Assembly: GCA_015063385.1 (NCBI GenBank)
Contig: SVUG01000004.1
Location: 1 to 64,000 of the forward strand
Direction of reading: 5' to 3'
Source of the DNA: Oscillospiraceae bacterium
GTDB lineage: Bacteria > Bacillota > Clostridia > Oscillospirales > CAG-272
Length of the DNA: 64,000 nt
Shown: one piece after another, positions 42,077-51,821 of the stretch
Layout of the letters: every line of letters begins with the position of its first letter
Numbering within the stretch: the first letter of the stretch is position 1
The notes under the pieces: generated by a model
Told to the model about the DNA's origin: nothing
Seen by the model: only the letters and a program-made list of their open reading frames with translations
Databases searched by the model: none
Made by a program: the position numbers and the translations under genes

Positions 42077-42766
42077 ATGTTTTTACAAATAACGTTTGAG
42101 ATTTTGCTTTTAGTTATTCTGATAGGCGGCTCGTACTACGGCATACGGCTTGGCTTTATCAGAATTGCGGCTAGGCCTATTAAGTTCATTCTTGGTCTTG
42201 TATTTGCATTTTCGCTTTGCAGGACTCTGGGAACTGAAATTATCGCACCGATTATTCAATCGCCGATAACTAACTATATTAAGGATTATATGTACGCAAA
42301 TTGCGCCTCTTTAAGCCAGGAAGACGTGGTTAGGGAAATGCCCACTATTCTGAAAATGGCAGGCGCTGCATTTGACGTAGAGATTACCTCTGTCGGTTCT
42401 GATACGACAGAAGCGCTGATAGATAAAATAATCGTCAGTCTTACTTCGCCGGCAGTTCTCCTCATATCTGTTTTAATTGCCTTTATACTTTTGCTTTTAC
42501 TGTCAAGGATGTTGTTTTCTGTAGCGGTTTTAGTTGTCAATTCGGTATTTGAGGTTGGTATTCTGGCAAAGATAAATAGAGTAATGGGATTTGTTTTAGC
42601 AGGGCTAATGTCACTTTTAATTGCTTGGGCTTTTGTTGGTGTAATCGACTTTTTATTCCATTTGTCGATTTTTGATACGGTGTCGGCTATCAGGCAATTC
42701 AACGGTGGCCCGTTATATAGGCTTTTCAAAAACATCAGCCCTATTGGAATTTTACTAAGCTTTTAG
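42077..42766 (+). CDS. CvpA family membrane protein
   Basis: 229 residues with four membrane segments (about 5-25, 32-50, 120-145, 170-195). The CvpA-like start reads LLVILIGGSYYGIRLGFIRIAARPIKFILGL. Members influence cell envelope processes and colicin V production in E. coli, but the mechanism is not settled. It has a good ribosome-binding site (TATGGAGGCGAG) and stands between dnaE and clpE with gaps of 68 and 50 bp. Confidence 0.8.
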   Translation: MFLQITFEILLLVILIGGSYYGIRLGFIRIAARPIKFILGLVFAFSLCRTLGTEIIAPIIQSPITNYIKDYMYANCASLSQEDVVREMPTILKMAGAAFDVEITSVGSDTTEALIDKIIVSLTSPAVLLISVLIAFILLLLLSRMLFSVAVLVVNSVFEVGILAKINRVMGFVLAGLMSLLIAWAFVGVIDFLFHLSIFDTVSAIRQFNGGPLYRLFKNISPIGILLSF

Positions 42767-42786
42767 GAAATTTTAGTTAAAGACTT

Positions 42787-42800
42787 GCCGCTTTTGCGGC
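42787..42800 (+). promoter_or_regulatory. small GC-rich hairpin in front of clpE
   Basis: GCCGC-TTTT-GCGGC followed directly by GGAATGG, which may serve as the ribosome-binding site. There is no T-run, so it is not a normal terminator. It could weakly affect translation of the next gene. Confidence 0.35.
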
Positions 42801-42816
42801 GGAATGGATATATATA

Positions 42817-45120
42817 ATGAGAATACAGATTTGTGTAAAATGCAAAAAAAGACCCGCGTCGGTCTTTATTACCCGCCATGAGAATGGAAATAGCGTTAAC
42901 GAGGGGCTCTGCTTTCAGTGCGCAGCCGAGCTTGGAATAAAGCCGCCTCCAGTAGCCGAGCTATTCAAGAAAATGGGTATAGACGACGAGGTTATACAGA
43001 ACATGTCCGACGAGATTAGCGGACTCGTAGAGCAGGGGCTCGTTGAGGTTGAGGGTGACGATGCCGAGGGAGGCAAGGCGCCTACCTTAAATCTTGGCGA
43101 AATTTTTGGCATGCCCATGAATCCCTCCGGGGAAAAGGGGGACTCCAAGGGTAAAAAACGCCAGAATCAAAAAGAAGACGACCCCGCCAAGAAGCTCTTG
43201 AATACCTATTGCACCAACCTGAACGAAAAGGCAAGAGCAGGCAAGATTGACAGAATTGTCGGCCGTGACAGAGAAATCGACCGTATGATACAGATTCTTT
43301 GCCGAAGACAGAAAAACAATCCCTGTCTTATAGGAGAGCCCGGTGTTGGTAAAACTGCGATTGTTGAGGAGCTCGCTTCAAGAATCGTTGCAGGCAAGGT
43401 GCCCGAGGCAATAGCTTCGTTTGAGGTATGGCTGCTTGATTTGACTGCGCTAGTTGCAGGTACTCAGTTTAGAGGTCAGTTTGAGTCAAGAATTCTTGGA
43501 CTTCTTAAGGAAATCAAGGCAGCGGGCAATATCATTCTTATGATAGACGAGGTGCATAATATTGCCGGTGCAGGCGAAACATCTGACGGAAGCATGAGCG
43601 CCGCAAATCTTTTAAAACCTGCGCTTTCTCGCGGAGAAATCCGTGTAATCGGTGCAACAACGCTTAAGGAATACAGAAAATGCATAGAGAAGGATAGCGC
43701 GCTTGAGCGACGCTTCCAGCCTGTGAAGATTGAAGAACCGTCTGTTGAGGATACGGTTGAGATAATTAAGGGAATTAAGGGCTACTACGAAAGCTTCCAC
43801 GGTGTTTCGGTATCGGATAACGTGGCGCGATTTGCCGCTACACTCTCCGAGCGATATATAACCGATAGATTTTTGCCTGATAAAGCAATAGACCTTATTG
43901 ACGAGGCTTGCGCTAAGGCAGCGCTTTCCTGTCCCGAGCTTGACGAGAAAAAACGCATTGATAAGCGCATGAAAGAAATAGACGCGCTTACCGCTGAGCT
44001 TGAAGCAAAGGTTGAAGATCCCGAGCAGCAGACCGAATCTAATTATCAAGAGCTTGCAAATCTGAAATCTGAAAAAATAAGACTTGAAACGAGGCAGAAA
44101 ATAATTTTGCCTATTGTTAATGATCTTCATTTAACTACCGACGATCTTTTAAAGGTAATCGAAATATGGACAGGCATTCCTGCTGCAGAGCTTAGCGTTG
44201 GTGAGCTTGGCGAGCTTCAGGGACTCTACGAGAGAATTTCTGCAAAGGTTATCGGTCAAGACGAGGCAGTCAATGCCTTGGTAAGAGCAATAAGGCGTAA
44301 GCGCGCCGGTGTTTCTTACAGACAGAATCCCGTTTCTATGATTTTTGCAGGTCCTACAGGTGTCGGTAAGACTGAGCTTGTAAAGGTGCTTTCGCAGGAC
44401 CTCTTCAAGCAGCCCGAGTCTCTCATAAGGCTTGATATGTCCGAATTTATGGAGAAGCACTCGGTGTCCAGAATAGTTGGAGCTCCTCCCGGATACGTCG
44501 GTTATGACGAAGCAGGTCAGCTTACGGAGAAAATACGCCGCCGTCCGTATTCTGTTGTTTTGTTTGACGAAATTGAAAAAGCACATCCCGACGTGCTTAA
44601 TATTCTCCTTCAGGTGCTCGACGACGGTAAAATTACCGACGCACAGGGCAGACAGGTTAATTTTGAGAACACCGTAATCATTATGACTACAAATGCCGGC
44701 AGCGAAAGCTCCTCCTCTATTTCGGGCTTTGCTGAGAAGCGTGAGCTGAAGTCAAAGGAAAAGACCGAGAAGGCTCTCTCAACCTTCCTTCGCCCTGAGT
44801 TTATCAACAGAATTGACGAGATTATTACCTTCCGTCATCTTGATAAGGACGATTTTAAGAAAATTGCTGAAATTATGCTCGGCAAGCTTCGCGATCATCT
44901 TGCTGATAAAGGCACGAAGCTTTATTGGAATGATGACGTTCTTACACATATTGCAAACGAATCTTATTCGGAAAAATACGGTGCAAGAAATATGAGAAGA
45001 TATATTGAGCGCCAGGTTGAAGACAAGATTGCTTCGGCGGTGCTTGATAATTACTCTACCAAAATAACTGGAATATCGCTCTCTGTTTCAGAGGGTGATA
45101 TCGTATTGGAAACTATTTAA
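42817..45120 (+). CDS. clpE: ClpE-like AAA+ ATPase with N-terminal zinc finger
   Basis: 767 residues. The first 40 residues form a zinc finger (CVKC at 8-11 and CFQC near 34-37), as in ClpE, instead of the two Clp N repeats of ClpC. AAA-1 has GEPGVGKT near 174, a short middle coiled coil lies around 390-425, and AAA-2 has GPTGVGKT near 513, with Walker B VVLFDEIEKAHPD near 584. It unfolds proteins, usually for ClpP. No ctsR or mcsAB genes are beside it and no CtsR box was seen, so heat-shock control is uncertain. Confidence 0.88.
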   Translation: MRIQICVKCKKRPASVFITRHENGNSVNEGLCFQCAAELGIKPPPVAELFKKMGIDDEVIQNMSDEISGLVEQGLVEVEGDDAEGGKAPTLNLGEIFGMPMNPSGEKGDSKGKKRQNQKEDDPAKKLLNTYCTNLNEKARAGKIDRIVGRDREIDRMIQILCRRQKNNPCLIGEPGVGKTAIVEELASRIVAGKVPEAIASFEVWLLDLTALVAGTQFRGQFESRILGLLKEIKAAGNIILMIDEVHNIAGAGETSDGSMSAANLLKPALSRGEIRVIGATTLKEYRKCIEKDSALERRFQPVKIEEPSVEDTVEIIKGIKGYYESFHGVSVSDNVARFAATLSERYITDRFLPDKAIDLIDEACAKAALSCPELDEKKRIDKRMKEIDALTAELEAKVEDPEQQTESNYQELANLKSEKIRLETRQKIILPIVNDLHLTTDDLLKVIEIWTGIPAAELSVGELGELQGLYERISAKVIGQDEAVNALVRAIRRKRAGVSYRQNPVSMIFAGPTGVGKTELVKVLSQDLFKQPESLIRLDMSEFMEKHSVSRIVGAPPGYVGYDEAGQLTEKIRRRPYSVVLFDEIEKAHPDVLNILLQVLDDGKITDAQGRQVNFENTVIIMTTNAGSESSSSISGFAEKRELKSKEKTEKALSTFLRPEFINRIDEIITFRHLDKDDFKKIAEIMLGKLRDHLADKGTKLYWNDDVLTHIANESYSEKYGARNMRRYIERQVEDKIASAVLDNYSTKITGISLSVSEGDIVLETI

Positions 45121-45146
45121 TTATATCTAAAAAGGAGAAATAAATC

Positions 45147-45968
45147 GTGGCAGAATGCACACATGATTGTTCTACATGCTCACAGAAGTGCGATAAAGCA
45201 TCTCTCATTGAGCCGCAGAACAAGGCAAGTAATGTAAAGCATGTTATCGGAGTCGTGAGTGGCAAGGGCGGCGTTGGTAAATCGCTGGTCACATCAATGC
45301 TCGCGGTGACTATGCAAAGGAGAGGATATCAGACTGCAATTCTTGACGCCGATATAACCGGTCCCTCTATTCCCAAGTCATTTGGTCTGAGACACGGTAC
45401 GGTGGAGGGAAGTGAGCTGGGTATGTTTCCCCCTAAAACTAAAACCGGAATTGAGGTTATGAGCGTTAATCTTCTGATAGATGACGAAACAAAGCCTGTC
45501 GTATGGCGCGGACCTGTTATTGCAGGAACTGTAAAGCAGTTCTGGACAGACGTCGTTTGGAACGAGGTTGACTATATGTTCGTAGACATGCCTCCCGGCA
45601 CGGGCGACGTTCCTCTCACTGTCTTCCAGAGCCTGCCTCTTGACGGTATTATAATCGTCAGCAGTCCTCAGGAGCTTGTGTCTATGATAGTTGAAAAGGC
45701 GGTCAATATGGCGGCCCTTATGGACGTAAAGGTGCTTGGTCTTGTTGAAAACTACAGCTATATCCTTTGTCCCGACTGCGGTAAGGTTATAAGACCGTAT
45801 GGCGAGAGCCACATTGAAGAGCTTGCTAAGGCACACGACACTTCAGTTCTTGCACAGCTTCCGATCGATCCCTCGCTCGCATCGCTTTGCGACAAGGGCG
45901 TTATCGAGCTTTTTGAGGGCGATTATCTCGAAAAGGCTGCAGATACTATTGAAAAAAGCCTTTCTTAA
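45147..45968 (+). CDS. mrp: Mrp/NBP35 family ATPase, iron-sulfur cluster carrier
   Basis: 273 residues from GTG 45147 (AAAGGAG upstream). The N-terminus has CTHDCSTCSQKC, a Cys-rich start typical of anaerobe Mrp proteins. The P-loop GKGGVGKS is near 36-43, AILDADITGPSIP near 64, and CPDCGK near 209 supplies the CxxC that bridges the cluster in the dimer. It delivers Fe-S clusters to apoproteins. Ends with a strong terminator before spoIIGA. Confidence 0.94.
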   Translation: MAECTHDCSTCSQKCDKASLIEPQNKASNVKHVIGVVSGKGGVGKSLVTSMLAVTMQRRGYQTAILDADITGPSIPKSFGLRHGTVEGSELGMFPPKTKTGIEVMSVNLLIDDETKPVVWRGPVIAGTVKQFWTDVVWNEVDYMFVDMPPGTGDVPLTVFQSLPLDGIIIVSSPQELVSMIVEKAVNMAALMDVKVLGLVENYSYILCPDCGKVIRPYGESHIEELAKAHDTSVLAQLPIDPSLASLCDKGVIELFEGDYLEKAADTIEKSLS

Positions 45969-45975
45969 AATGTAA

Positions 45976-46033
45976 AAAAATATCCTTGCGTGACGGCAAA
46001 ACATTAAGTCGTTTTCGCAAGGATATTTTTATT
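45976..46033 (+). terminator. mrp terminator
   Basis: AAAAATATCCTTGCG (45976-45990) pairs with CGCAAGGATATTTTT (46016-46030) across a 25-nt loop, followed by a T-rich tail. It isolates spoIIGA from mrp transcription. Confidence 0.85.
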
Positions 46034-46054
46034 TTAAAATTGTTTTTACTTACA

Positions 46055-46092
46055 TTTTTTGACAAGTTATTTAAAAGGCGCTGTGATAGAAT
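46055..46092 (+). promoter_or_regulatory. spoIIGA-sigE promoter with 22-bp spacing and 0A-box-like site
   Basis: -35 TTGACA (46059-46064) and -10 TAGAAT (46087-46092) are separated by 22 bp, too far for ordinary SigA use. The B. subtilis spoIIG promoter has the same spacing and needs Spo0A~P. On the minus strand TTGTCAAAAAA (46055-46065) overlaps the -35 and fits the 0A box TTTGTCRAA in most positions. Confidence 0.65.
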
Positions 46093-46124
46093 ATCAACAG
46101 TACGGCGAACGGGGGGGATAACGA

Positions 46125-46988
46125 ATGACACTATACATAGACGTTTATTTTCTTATCAATTTCACGGTTGACGTACTTTCACTTTATTTCGCTGCTATTT
46201 TTTCAAAGATTCCCACAACCTCGCGTCGCCTTATAATTTCAGCGTTGCTTGGCGCTTTCTTTGCAGTGGGTATAGTTTTTTTACCGGAAATTCCGCTCTT
46301 GAAGCTAATATCCTCTGCTGTATCGTTGTTTATAATAGGATACGCTGCTACAAAACGGGTTAAAATAAAAAGGAAAATAAAATTCATATTCGCTTTCCTG
46401 TTATTTGAAGCTCTTTTTGGAGGAGTAGTTTCATTCTTGTGGGGAATTTTGGACAGTCGTCTTTCAAATTTCTTCAGTAGCGTAGAGGGCGGTGCGGTAA
46501 ACAGAAAAATGCTGTTCTTCTCAATAATAGTTCTTTTATCTATAGGGGTATTTAAAATGCTTGTTTCTTTCTTTTCCAATATTCAAAGCGAGGGAAGCGT
46601 TGAGGTCGAGATAAGCTTCCTCGATAAGTCAGCAAGGCTTGAAGCCTTTATTGACAGCGGTAATTTAGCAGTAGATCCAATGGATATGACCCCCGTGATG
46701 CTTCTGAAGAAGGATGCGGCGGCAAATCTACTGCCCGACAATATAATAAACCTTTCAGATCCTGACACGATAGAAAAAAATGCAAGAAAAAGAATAAGAC
46801 TTATACCTATTTCAAGAGGCGGCGCAACGCACGTTCTCACAGGAGTAAAGCCGGATAGCGTGAAAATATTGAAAGAAGGAAAAACGGAAGAAATAAGTGT
46901 GACGATTGCCATAGATAAGGAAGGGGGAACATACGGCGGATTTGGGGTTCTGATGCCATCTGCCGCACTTGACGATGTGGTTTTATAA
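46125..46988 (+). CDS. spoIIGA: sigma-E processing peptidase SpoIIGA
   Basis: 287 residues. Five membrane segments in the first 150 residues ([21 protein letters not shown] at the start) are followed by a cytoplasmic aspartic protease domain with the active-site motif [11 protein letters not shown] near 175. It removes the pro-sequence of SigE in the mother cell after a signal from the forespore (SpoIIR). Its end overlaps the start of sigE, and both depend on the Spo0A-type promoter at 46059-46092. Confidence 0.94.
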   Translation: MTLYIDVYFLINFTVDVLSLYFAAIFSKIPTTSRRLIISALLGAFFAVGIVFLPEIPLLKLISSAVSLFIIGYAATKRVKIKRKIKFIFAFLLFEALFGGVVSFLWGILDSRLSNFFSSVEGGAVNRKMLFFSIIVLLSIGVFKMLVSFFSNIQSEGSVEVEISFLDKSARLEAFIDSGNLAVDPMDMTPVMLLKKDAAANLLPDNIINLSDPDTIEKNARKRIRLIPISRGGATHVLTGVKPDSVKILKEGKTEEISVTIAIDKEGGTYGGFGVLMPSAALDDVVL

Positions 46989-47685
46989 GCTGAGGTTGGC
47001 TCTGCTTTCAAAATTCAAGCGGCCACTGTTTTTAAGGAAAAATAATGTTTATTATATAAATGGTAGCGAAACGCTTCCACCTCCGCTTTCAGCAGAGCTG
47101 GAGGAGCAAATGATTAAAAACATATCTTCTCCATATGCTCGCGACCTGCTGATAGAGCACAATTTACGTCTAGTTGCCTATATAGCCAAGCGGTTTGAAA
47201 ACACCGGCGCAAATATTGAGGAGCTTATATCAATAGGTACCGTAGGTCTTATGAAGGCGGTCTCTACGTTCAACTCTGATAAAAACATAAAGCTTGCCAC
47301 ATACGCCTCGCGTTGTATTGAAAACGAGATACTAATGTTTATCAGAAAAAACTCAACGCAGAAGCGTGAGGTGTCAATTGATGAGCCGCTGAGCGTTGAT
47401 TGGGATGGAAACGAGCTTTTGCTCTCTGATATTCTCGGCAGTGACTCCGACGTGGTATTCAAGGATATGGAGGAGGACGAGGAGAGAAGAATGGTAAGGT
47501 CTGCAGTACAGGATTTGTCCGATAGGGAAAGAATAATAGTAGAAATGCGATACGGACTCCTGAGTGGCAGAGAGCTTACGCAAAAGGAGGTCGCAGACGC
47601 TCTTGGAATCAGCCAAAGCTATATCTCAAGACTCGAAAAAAAGATAATGAGCCGCCTTCGCAAAAAAATCGAAGAAAAGATATAA
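46975..47685 (+). CDS. sigE: RNA polymerase sigma factor SigE (early mother cell)
   Basis: 236 residues from ATG 46975, 14 bases inside spoIIGA. A basic pro-sequence ([17 protein letters not shown]) is removed by SpoIIGA. Regions 2.1-2.4 run from [16 protein letters not shown] through [30 protein letters not shown] and [13 protein letters not shown]. Region 4 has [19 protein letters not shown]. It directs mother-cell genes, including sigK. The usual sigG after it is absent; rpmE follows. Its uninterrupted [12 protein letters not shown] shows what the split SigK at 104-445 lacks. Confidence 0.95.
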   Translation: MWFYKLRLALLSKFKRPLFLRKNNVYYINGSETLPPPLSAELEEQMIKNISSPYARDLLIEHNLRLVAYIAKRFENTGANIEELISIGTVGLMKAVSTFNSDKNIKLATYASRCIENEILMFIRKNSTQKREVSIDEPLSVDWDGNELLLSDILGSDSDVVFKDMEEDEERRMVRSAVQDLSDRERIIVEMRYGLLSGRELTQKEVADALGISQSYISRLEKKIMSRLRKKIEEKI

Positions 47686-47701
47686 TTTTTTAAAAAAACT
47701 A

Positions 47702-47730
47702 TTGCAAAACTAAAATTTATGTGTTATAAT
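47702..47730 (+). promoter_or_regulatory. rpmE promoter
   Basis: -35 TTGCAA (47702-47707), 17-bp spacer, -10 TATAAT (47725-47730), 42 bp before the start codon. Confidence 0.75.
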
Positions 47731-47771
47731 ATAGCGTATTAAAATGACTATATCGCAAAAGAGGTGTTAAA

Positions 47772-47981
47772 ATGAAGGCAGGATTACATCCCGAATACAA
47801 GGAAGCTACTATCAAGTGTGCTTGCGGCGCTACCGTTGCTACTCACTCGGTTAAGGGTGATATGAACGTGGAAATTTGCTCCAAGTGCCACCCCTTCTAT
47901 ACCGGTAAGCAGAAGTTTGTTGATGCCGGTGGACGTCTTGACAAGTTCAAGAAGCGTCTTGCAATGGTTAACAACAAGTAA
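47772..47981 (+). CDS. rpmE: 50S ribosomal protein L31 (zinc-binding type)
   Basis: 69 residues. The first Cys pair reads KCACG near 16-19, and the second [16 protein letters not shown] near 38-53, so the four-Cys zinc-containing form is present. It binds at the central protuberance and bridges the subunits. Monocistronic, with its own SigA promoter and a terminator. Confidence 0.96.
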   Translation: MKAGLHPEYKEATIKCACGATVATHSVKGDMNVEICSKCHPFYTGKQKFVDAGGRLDKFKKRLAMVNNK

Positions 47982-47994
47982 TCATTGGTATCAT

Positions 47995-48033
47995 AAAAGA
48001 GCGTAGGATTTTGTTGTCCCTCGCTCTTTTTGT
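47995..48033 (+). terminator. rpmE terminator
   Basis: AAAAGAGCG (47995-48003) pairs with CGCTCTTTT (48022-48030) and T continues after it; an inner AGG/CCT pairing extends the stem. Confidence 0.78.
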
Positions 48034-48052
48034 TTCTTAAAAGGAAGTTGGT

Positions 48053-49318
48053 ATGAAAGAAACTGAAATTGTTAAAAGTCAGGCTATAATAGTCGGAATT
48101 GCCGAGCGTGGCTCGGATGTTCCTGAGTGCGAGCGCTCGCTTGATGAGCTCGAGCGACTGCTCGATACAGCGGGCGGTGAGGCTTTTGCGAGGGTAATAC
48201 AGGTTAAGGAATCCTTTGACCCACGCACCTGTATCGGAAGCGGTAAGGTTGCTGAAATATCCGAACTGTGCCGAGACAATGAAATAGAACTCGTTATTTT
48301 TGACTTTGAGCTCACTCCCGCGCAGATACGAAATCTCGAGGGAGATATCGGCGGTGACGTTCACGTAATAGATAGGAGCATGCTTATCCTCGACATCTTT
48401 GCCTTACATGCGACGAGCGGTGAGGGTAAGCTCCAGGTAGAGCTTGCGCAGCTGCGCTATAGTGCCCCCAGACTTATGGGACGGGGCACTGAGCTTTCGC
48501 GCCTTGGCGGCGGTATTGGAACGAGAGGCCCCGGTGAGACGAAGCTTGAGAGTGATCGCCGTCACATGAAGGAAAAGGTTATTACGCTTGAGCGCAGACT
48601 TGCTGAAATGGAGCATAACAGAGCGGTTATGCGTGCGCAGAGAGATAGAAGTGGATTGCCGAAAATTGCGCTCGTTGGATATACAAATGCAGGAAAATCC
48701 ACGCTTTTAAACGCACTGACAGGTGCCGGTGTGCTCTCGGAGGACAAGCTTTTTGCTACACTTGACCCAACGACGAGAAAGCTCCTTTTGCCTTGTGGTG
48801 AGAGTGTTCTTCTCACAGATACCGTAGGGTTTATAAGAAAGCTTCCTCACCATTTGGTCAAGGCATTTAAGTCTACGCTTGACGAGGTCGCATATGCTGA
48901 TATTCTTCTCATAGTCTCGGATATTAACGACCCGGAGGTAAAGGAGCATATAGACGTGACGAAAGGTGTCATTGATGAGCTTGGCGCTTCGGATAAGCCT
49001 GTAATTTACGTTTATAATAAGTGTGATATGCTGTCCGAGCCATTAAGTGCAGACGACTCCGAGGACTCGGTTATCGTTTCCGGCATCACGGGACACGGCA
49101 TAGATGTTTTGCTTGAGAAAATAGAAGAAACCATACACAAATTCAAGAAAAAATACACGCTTTTGATTCCTTATTCCAAGCAGTCCGTGGTAAGTGCGCT
49201 ATACAACGGATATACCGTTGAAAAGGTTGAATATATTGACGACGGAATTTTGGCAGAGGTTATTCTTGACGAGCGTGGAAAGGGTGTTTACGGACAGTAT
49301 ATTTCCGTACAGAACTAA
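48053..49318 (+). CDS. hflX: GTPase HflX
   Basis: 421 residues. The N-terminal HflX domain (about 30-195) ends with PRLMGRGTELSRLGGGIGTRGPGETKLE. The G domain has GYTNAGKS near 206-213, TLDPTTR as switch I, DTVGF near 262, and NKCD near 321. It splits stalled ribosomes under stress, binding the 50S subunit. Followed 3 bp later by yigZ. Confidence 0.96.
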   Translation: MKETEIVKSQAIIVGIAERGSDVPECERSLDELERLLDTAGGEAFARVIQVKESFDPRTCIGSGKVAEISELCRDNEIELVIFDFELTPAQIRNLEGDIGGDVHVIDRSMLILDIFALHATSGEGKLQVELAQLRYSAPRLMGRGTELSRLGGGIGTRGPGETKLESDRRHMKEKVITLERRLAEMEHNRAVMRAQRDRSGLPKIALVGYTNAGKSTLLNALTGAGVLSEDKLFATLDPTTRKLLLPCGESVLLTDTVGFIRKLPHHLVKAFKSTLDEVAYADILLIVSDINDPEVKEHIDVTKGVIDELGASDKPVIYVYNKCDMLSEPLSADDSEDSVIVSGITGHGIDVLLEKIEETIHKFKKKYTLLIPYSKQSVVSALYNGYTVEKVEYIDDGILAEVILDERGKGVYGQYISVQN

Positions 49319-49321
49319 GAT

Positions 49322-49939
49322 ATGCAGAGCTATATTACCGTAAAAAATCCCTCAGTTTTTGAGTATGAGGACAGAAAGTCTGTATTCATAGGAATGGCAA
49401 TGCCGGTTTCCACCGAGGCTGAAGCAATCGCATTTATAGACTCTGTAAAGAAGCAGTATCCCGATGCCCGCCATCACGTTTACGCTTATGCTTTGAGAGA
49501 AAACTCAACGATGCGCTTTACTGATGACAGAGAACCGCAGGGAACCGCAGGTATGCCGGTACTTGATGTTATACGCAAGAACGGTTGTACAGACGTTGTG
49601 ATAGTTGTCACCCGTTATTTTGGCGGAACTCTTTTGGGTACAGGCGGACTCGTGCGCGCATATACCGCAGCCGCTATCGGTGCGCTTGAAAATGCAGAAA
49701 TTATCAGATATGATATTTATTCCTCGGCAGAATTTGAGATTAACTATTCTGACTATGGTAAAATTTCTCCAATTTTATCCGAGGTTGGATTTAGGATTTC
49801 CGACACAATTTTCGAAGAAAACGTTAAAATTTCAGGTAGTATTTTATCAAGCAATTTCGATGTTTTGCGTGAAAAAATGACCGAGATAACGTCAGGAAGA
49901 GTTGAAATCAAGCTGCTTGGCGAAAAATTTGAATGTTAA
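49322..49939 (+). CDS. yigZ: YigZ/IMPACT family protein
   Basis: 205 residues. The IMPACT domain (about 1-125) has KSVFIGMAMPVSTEAEA, ARHHVYAYALRENSTMRFTDDREPQGTAGMPVL and VTRYFGGTLLGTGGLVRAY. The C-terminal ferredoxin-like domain (DUF1949) covers about 135-200. The family is linked to translation stress, and the eukaryotic member inhibits Gcn2. Encoded right after hflX, which fits a ribosome-related role, but the bacterial function is not established. Confidence 0.9.
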   Translation: MQSYITVKNPSVFEYEDRKSVFIGMAMPVSTEAEAIAFIDSVKKQYPDARHHVYAYALRENSTMRFTDDREPQGTAGMPVLDVIRKNGCTDVVIVVTRYFGGTLLGTGGLVRAYTAAAIGALENAEIIRYDIYSSAEFEINYSDYGKISPILSEVGFRISDTIFEENVKISGSILSSNFDVLREKMTEITSGRVEIKLLGEKFEC

Positions 49940-49963
49940 TTTTAAAAAATAAAAAGTGTTTTT

Positions 49964-49992
49964 TTGACAAATCGCGTATATTAAAGTAAATT
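49964..49992 (+). promoter_or_regulatory. dnaG-sigA operon promoter
   Basis: -35 TTGACA (49964-49969), 17-bp spacer, -10 TAAATT (49987-49992), 20 bp before the likely start codon. Confidence 0.6.
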
Positions 49993-50012
49993 CAGCAAAG
50001 GAGGTGCTCTTT

Positions 50013-51782
50013 TTGATAAGCAAGGAAACTATTGAACAGGTTCTAATGCGCAATGATATTGAAACTCTTATTGGCAGTTATATTTCTCTAAAAAGAGCAG
50101 GCTCCAATCTTAAGGGCCTTTGTCCTTTCCACAGTGAAAAAACACCGTCGTTTACCGTATATCCACAGGATAATAGTTTTTATTGCTTTGGCTGCGGAGT
50201 TGGCGGTGATGCAATTTCATTTATCAGAAAAAAGGAAAATCTGGATTATCCCGATGCGGTTGAGTTCCTCGCAAACAGAGCAGGAATAACGATAGTTCGC
50301 GATGAGCGCGCTGACCAAAGGCGAGGAGAACCGAAATTTGACCGCGCAAAAATGTTCAAAATGAACGTTGATGCCGCAAAATATTTCAACAAGTGTCTTT
50401 TCTCGGACAATCCCGATGCAAAGGCAGCGCTTGCATATTTTACAGACAAACGAGGGCTCTCTGTTGCGACCATAAAGCATTTCGGTCTTGGATACGCTCC
50501 CAACAGCTTTGATGCATTCTCAAAATATATGCTTGCTCGCGGATATACCTATGAGGAGCTTGTTGCAGGCTTCCTGTGCGGTAAGAGTGATAAGGGCAGA
50601 TATTACGACGCATTCCGAAACAGAATTATGTTCCCGATTATCGACGTTTCGGGCAACGTCATTGCGTTCGGCGGAAGAGTAATGGATGACTCCAAGCCGA
50701 AGTATAAAAACTCATCGGATACGCCCGTTTTTAAAAAATCCAGAAATCTTTTTGCGCTTAATTTTGCGCGTCACACCTGCTCGGAATCTATGATTCTCTG
50801 CGAGGGGTATATGGACGTTATTGCTATGCATGCTGCGGGATTTGAAAATGCGGTCGCAACTCTTGGCACGGCAATTACTTCAGAGCAGGCGCGCCTTATG
50901 AGCCGATATACCAAGAAGGTTATTATTTCCTACGATGCCGACGAGGCAGGGCAAAAGGCGGCAATGCGTGCTATTAAGCTGCTCTCAGAGGTGGGACTTG
51001 ACGTCACTATTCTTAAAGTTCCCGGTGCAAAGGACCCTGACGAGTACATCAAAAATTACGGTGCTGATAAGTTTAGGGCGCTATTAATCGAGTCAAAAAC
51101 AAAGTTCGATTACAATCTCGAGAACATACTTTCAAAGTATGATATAAACGTATCACAGCAGAAAATCAAGGCGTTGCACGAGAGCGAAAAACTAATTTCC
51201 GAAACTTATTCTTCGGCAGAACGCGATATTTACATTCAGACGATTTCCAAAATTTTCGACGTTGATTCAAAGAGCATCAAGAGTGACGTGGACCGAATTA
51301 TCAGTCGCGCCGCTTTTGTAAGGAAAAAAGAAGAAGCTCAAAAGGTTAAGCAGGATGCCATCGGATACTCAGACAGAGTAAATCCCGATTTTGTGAAAGC
51401 TCCTGCCGTGGCAAAAAATGAGGAAGCGCTTCTCGGACTTTTGCTCCTTTATCCAGAGCATCGAAAAAAGGTGTTTGAGGAGCAGCTCGTTTCGGACGAC
51501 GATTTCTTCACCGAGCTTAACCGACGCGTGTTTGATTATCTTCGTGAGGCTTATTTCGAGCGCGAGGATTCTCACACGGATATGAATGAATTTTTCTCAG
51601 CAGATGAAACGGGAAGAATAACTCGCATGAAGCTCTCGAGAATGGGACTTACCGAAAATGGAAATGCTGTTTTGCTTGATAGCATAACAACCCTTAAAAA
51701 TTCGGTGAGAAAAAAGAAGGCAGAAAAGAATTCATCTCTTGAAGGCCTTGAAAAATTACTTATAGATAAAAGAAAATCTTAA
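50013..51782 (+). CDS. dnaG: DNA primase
   Basis: 589 residues from TTG 50013, chosen because AAAGGAGGTG lies 6 bases upstream; a GTG at 50004 is inside that site. The zinc-binding domain has CPFHSEKTPSFTV near 37 and FYCFGCG near 57. The Toprim core has LCEGYMDVIAMHAAGF near 260 and ISYDADEAG near 304. The C-terminal DnaB-binding part starts near 460. It makes RNA primers. Followed by sigA, the macromolecular-synthesis operon order. Confidence 0.96.
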   Translation: MISKETIEQVLMRNDIETLIGSYISLKRAGSNLKGLCPFHSEKTPSFTVYPQDNSFYCFGCGVGGDAISFIRKKENLDYPDAVEFLANRAGITIVRDERADQRRGEPKFDRAKMFKMNVDAAKYFNKCLFSDNPDAKAALAYFTDKRGLSVATIKHFGLGYAPNSFDAFSKYMLARGYTYEELVAGFLCGKSDKGRYYDAFRNRIMFPIIDVSGNVIAFGGRVMDDSKPKYKNSSDTPVFKKSRNLFALNFARHTCSESMILCEGYMDVIAMHAAGFENAVATLGTAITSEQARLMSRYTKKVIISYDADEAGQKAAMRAIKLLSEVGLDVTILKVPGAKDPDEYIKNYGADKFRALLIESKTKFDYNLENILSKYDINVSQQKIKALHESEKLISETYSSAERDIYIQTISKIFDVDSKSIKSDVDRIISRAAFVRKKEEAQKVKQDAIGYSDRVNPDFVKAPAVAKNEEALLGLLLLYPEHRKKVFEEQLVSDDDFFTELNRRVFDYLREAYFEREDSHTDMNEFFSADETGRITRMKLSRMGLTENGNAVLLDSITTLKNSVRKKKAEKNSSLEGLEKLLIDKRKS

Positions 51783-51821
51783 AAATCGATCAATATCAAC
51801 CATAAAAGTGAGGTACTTTAA

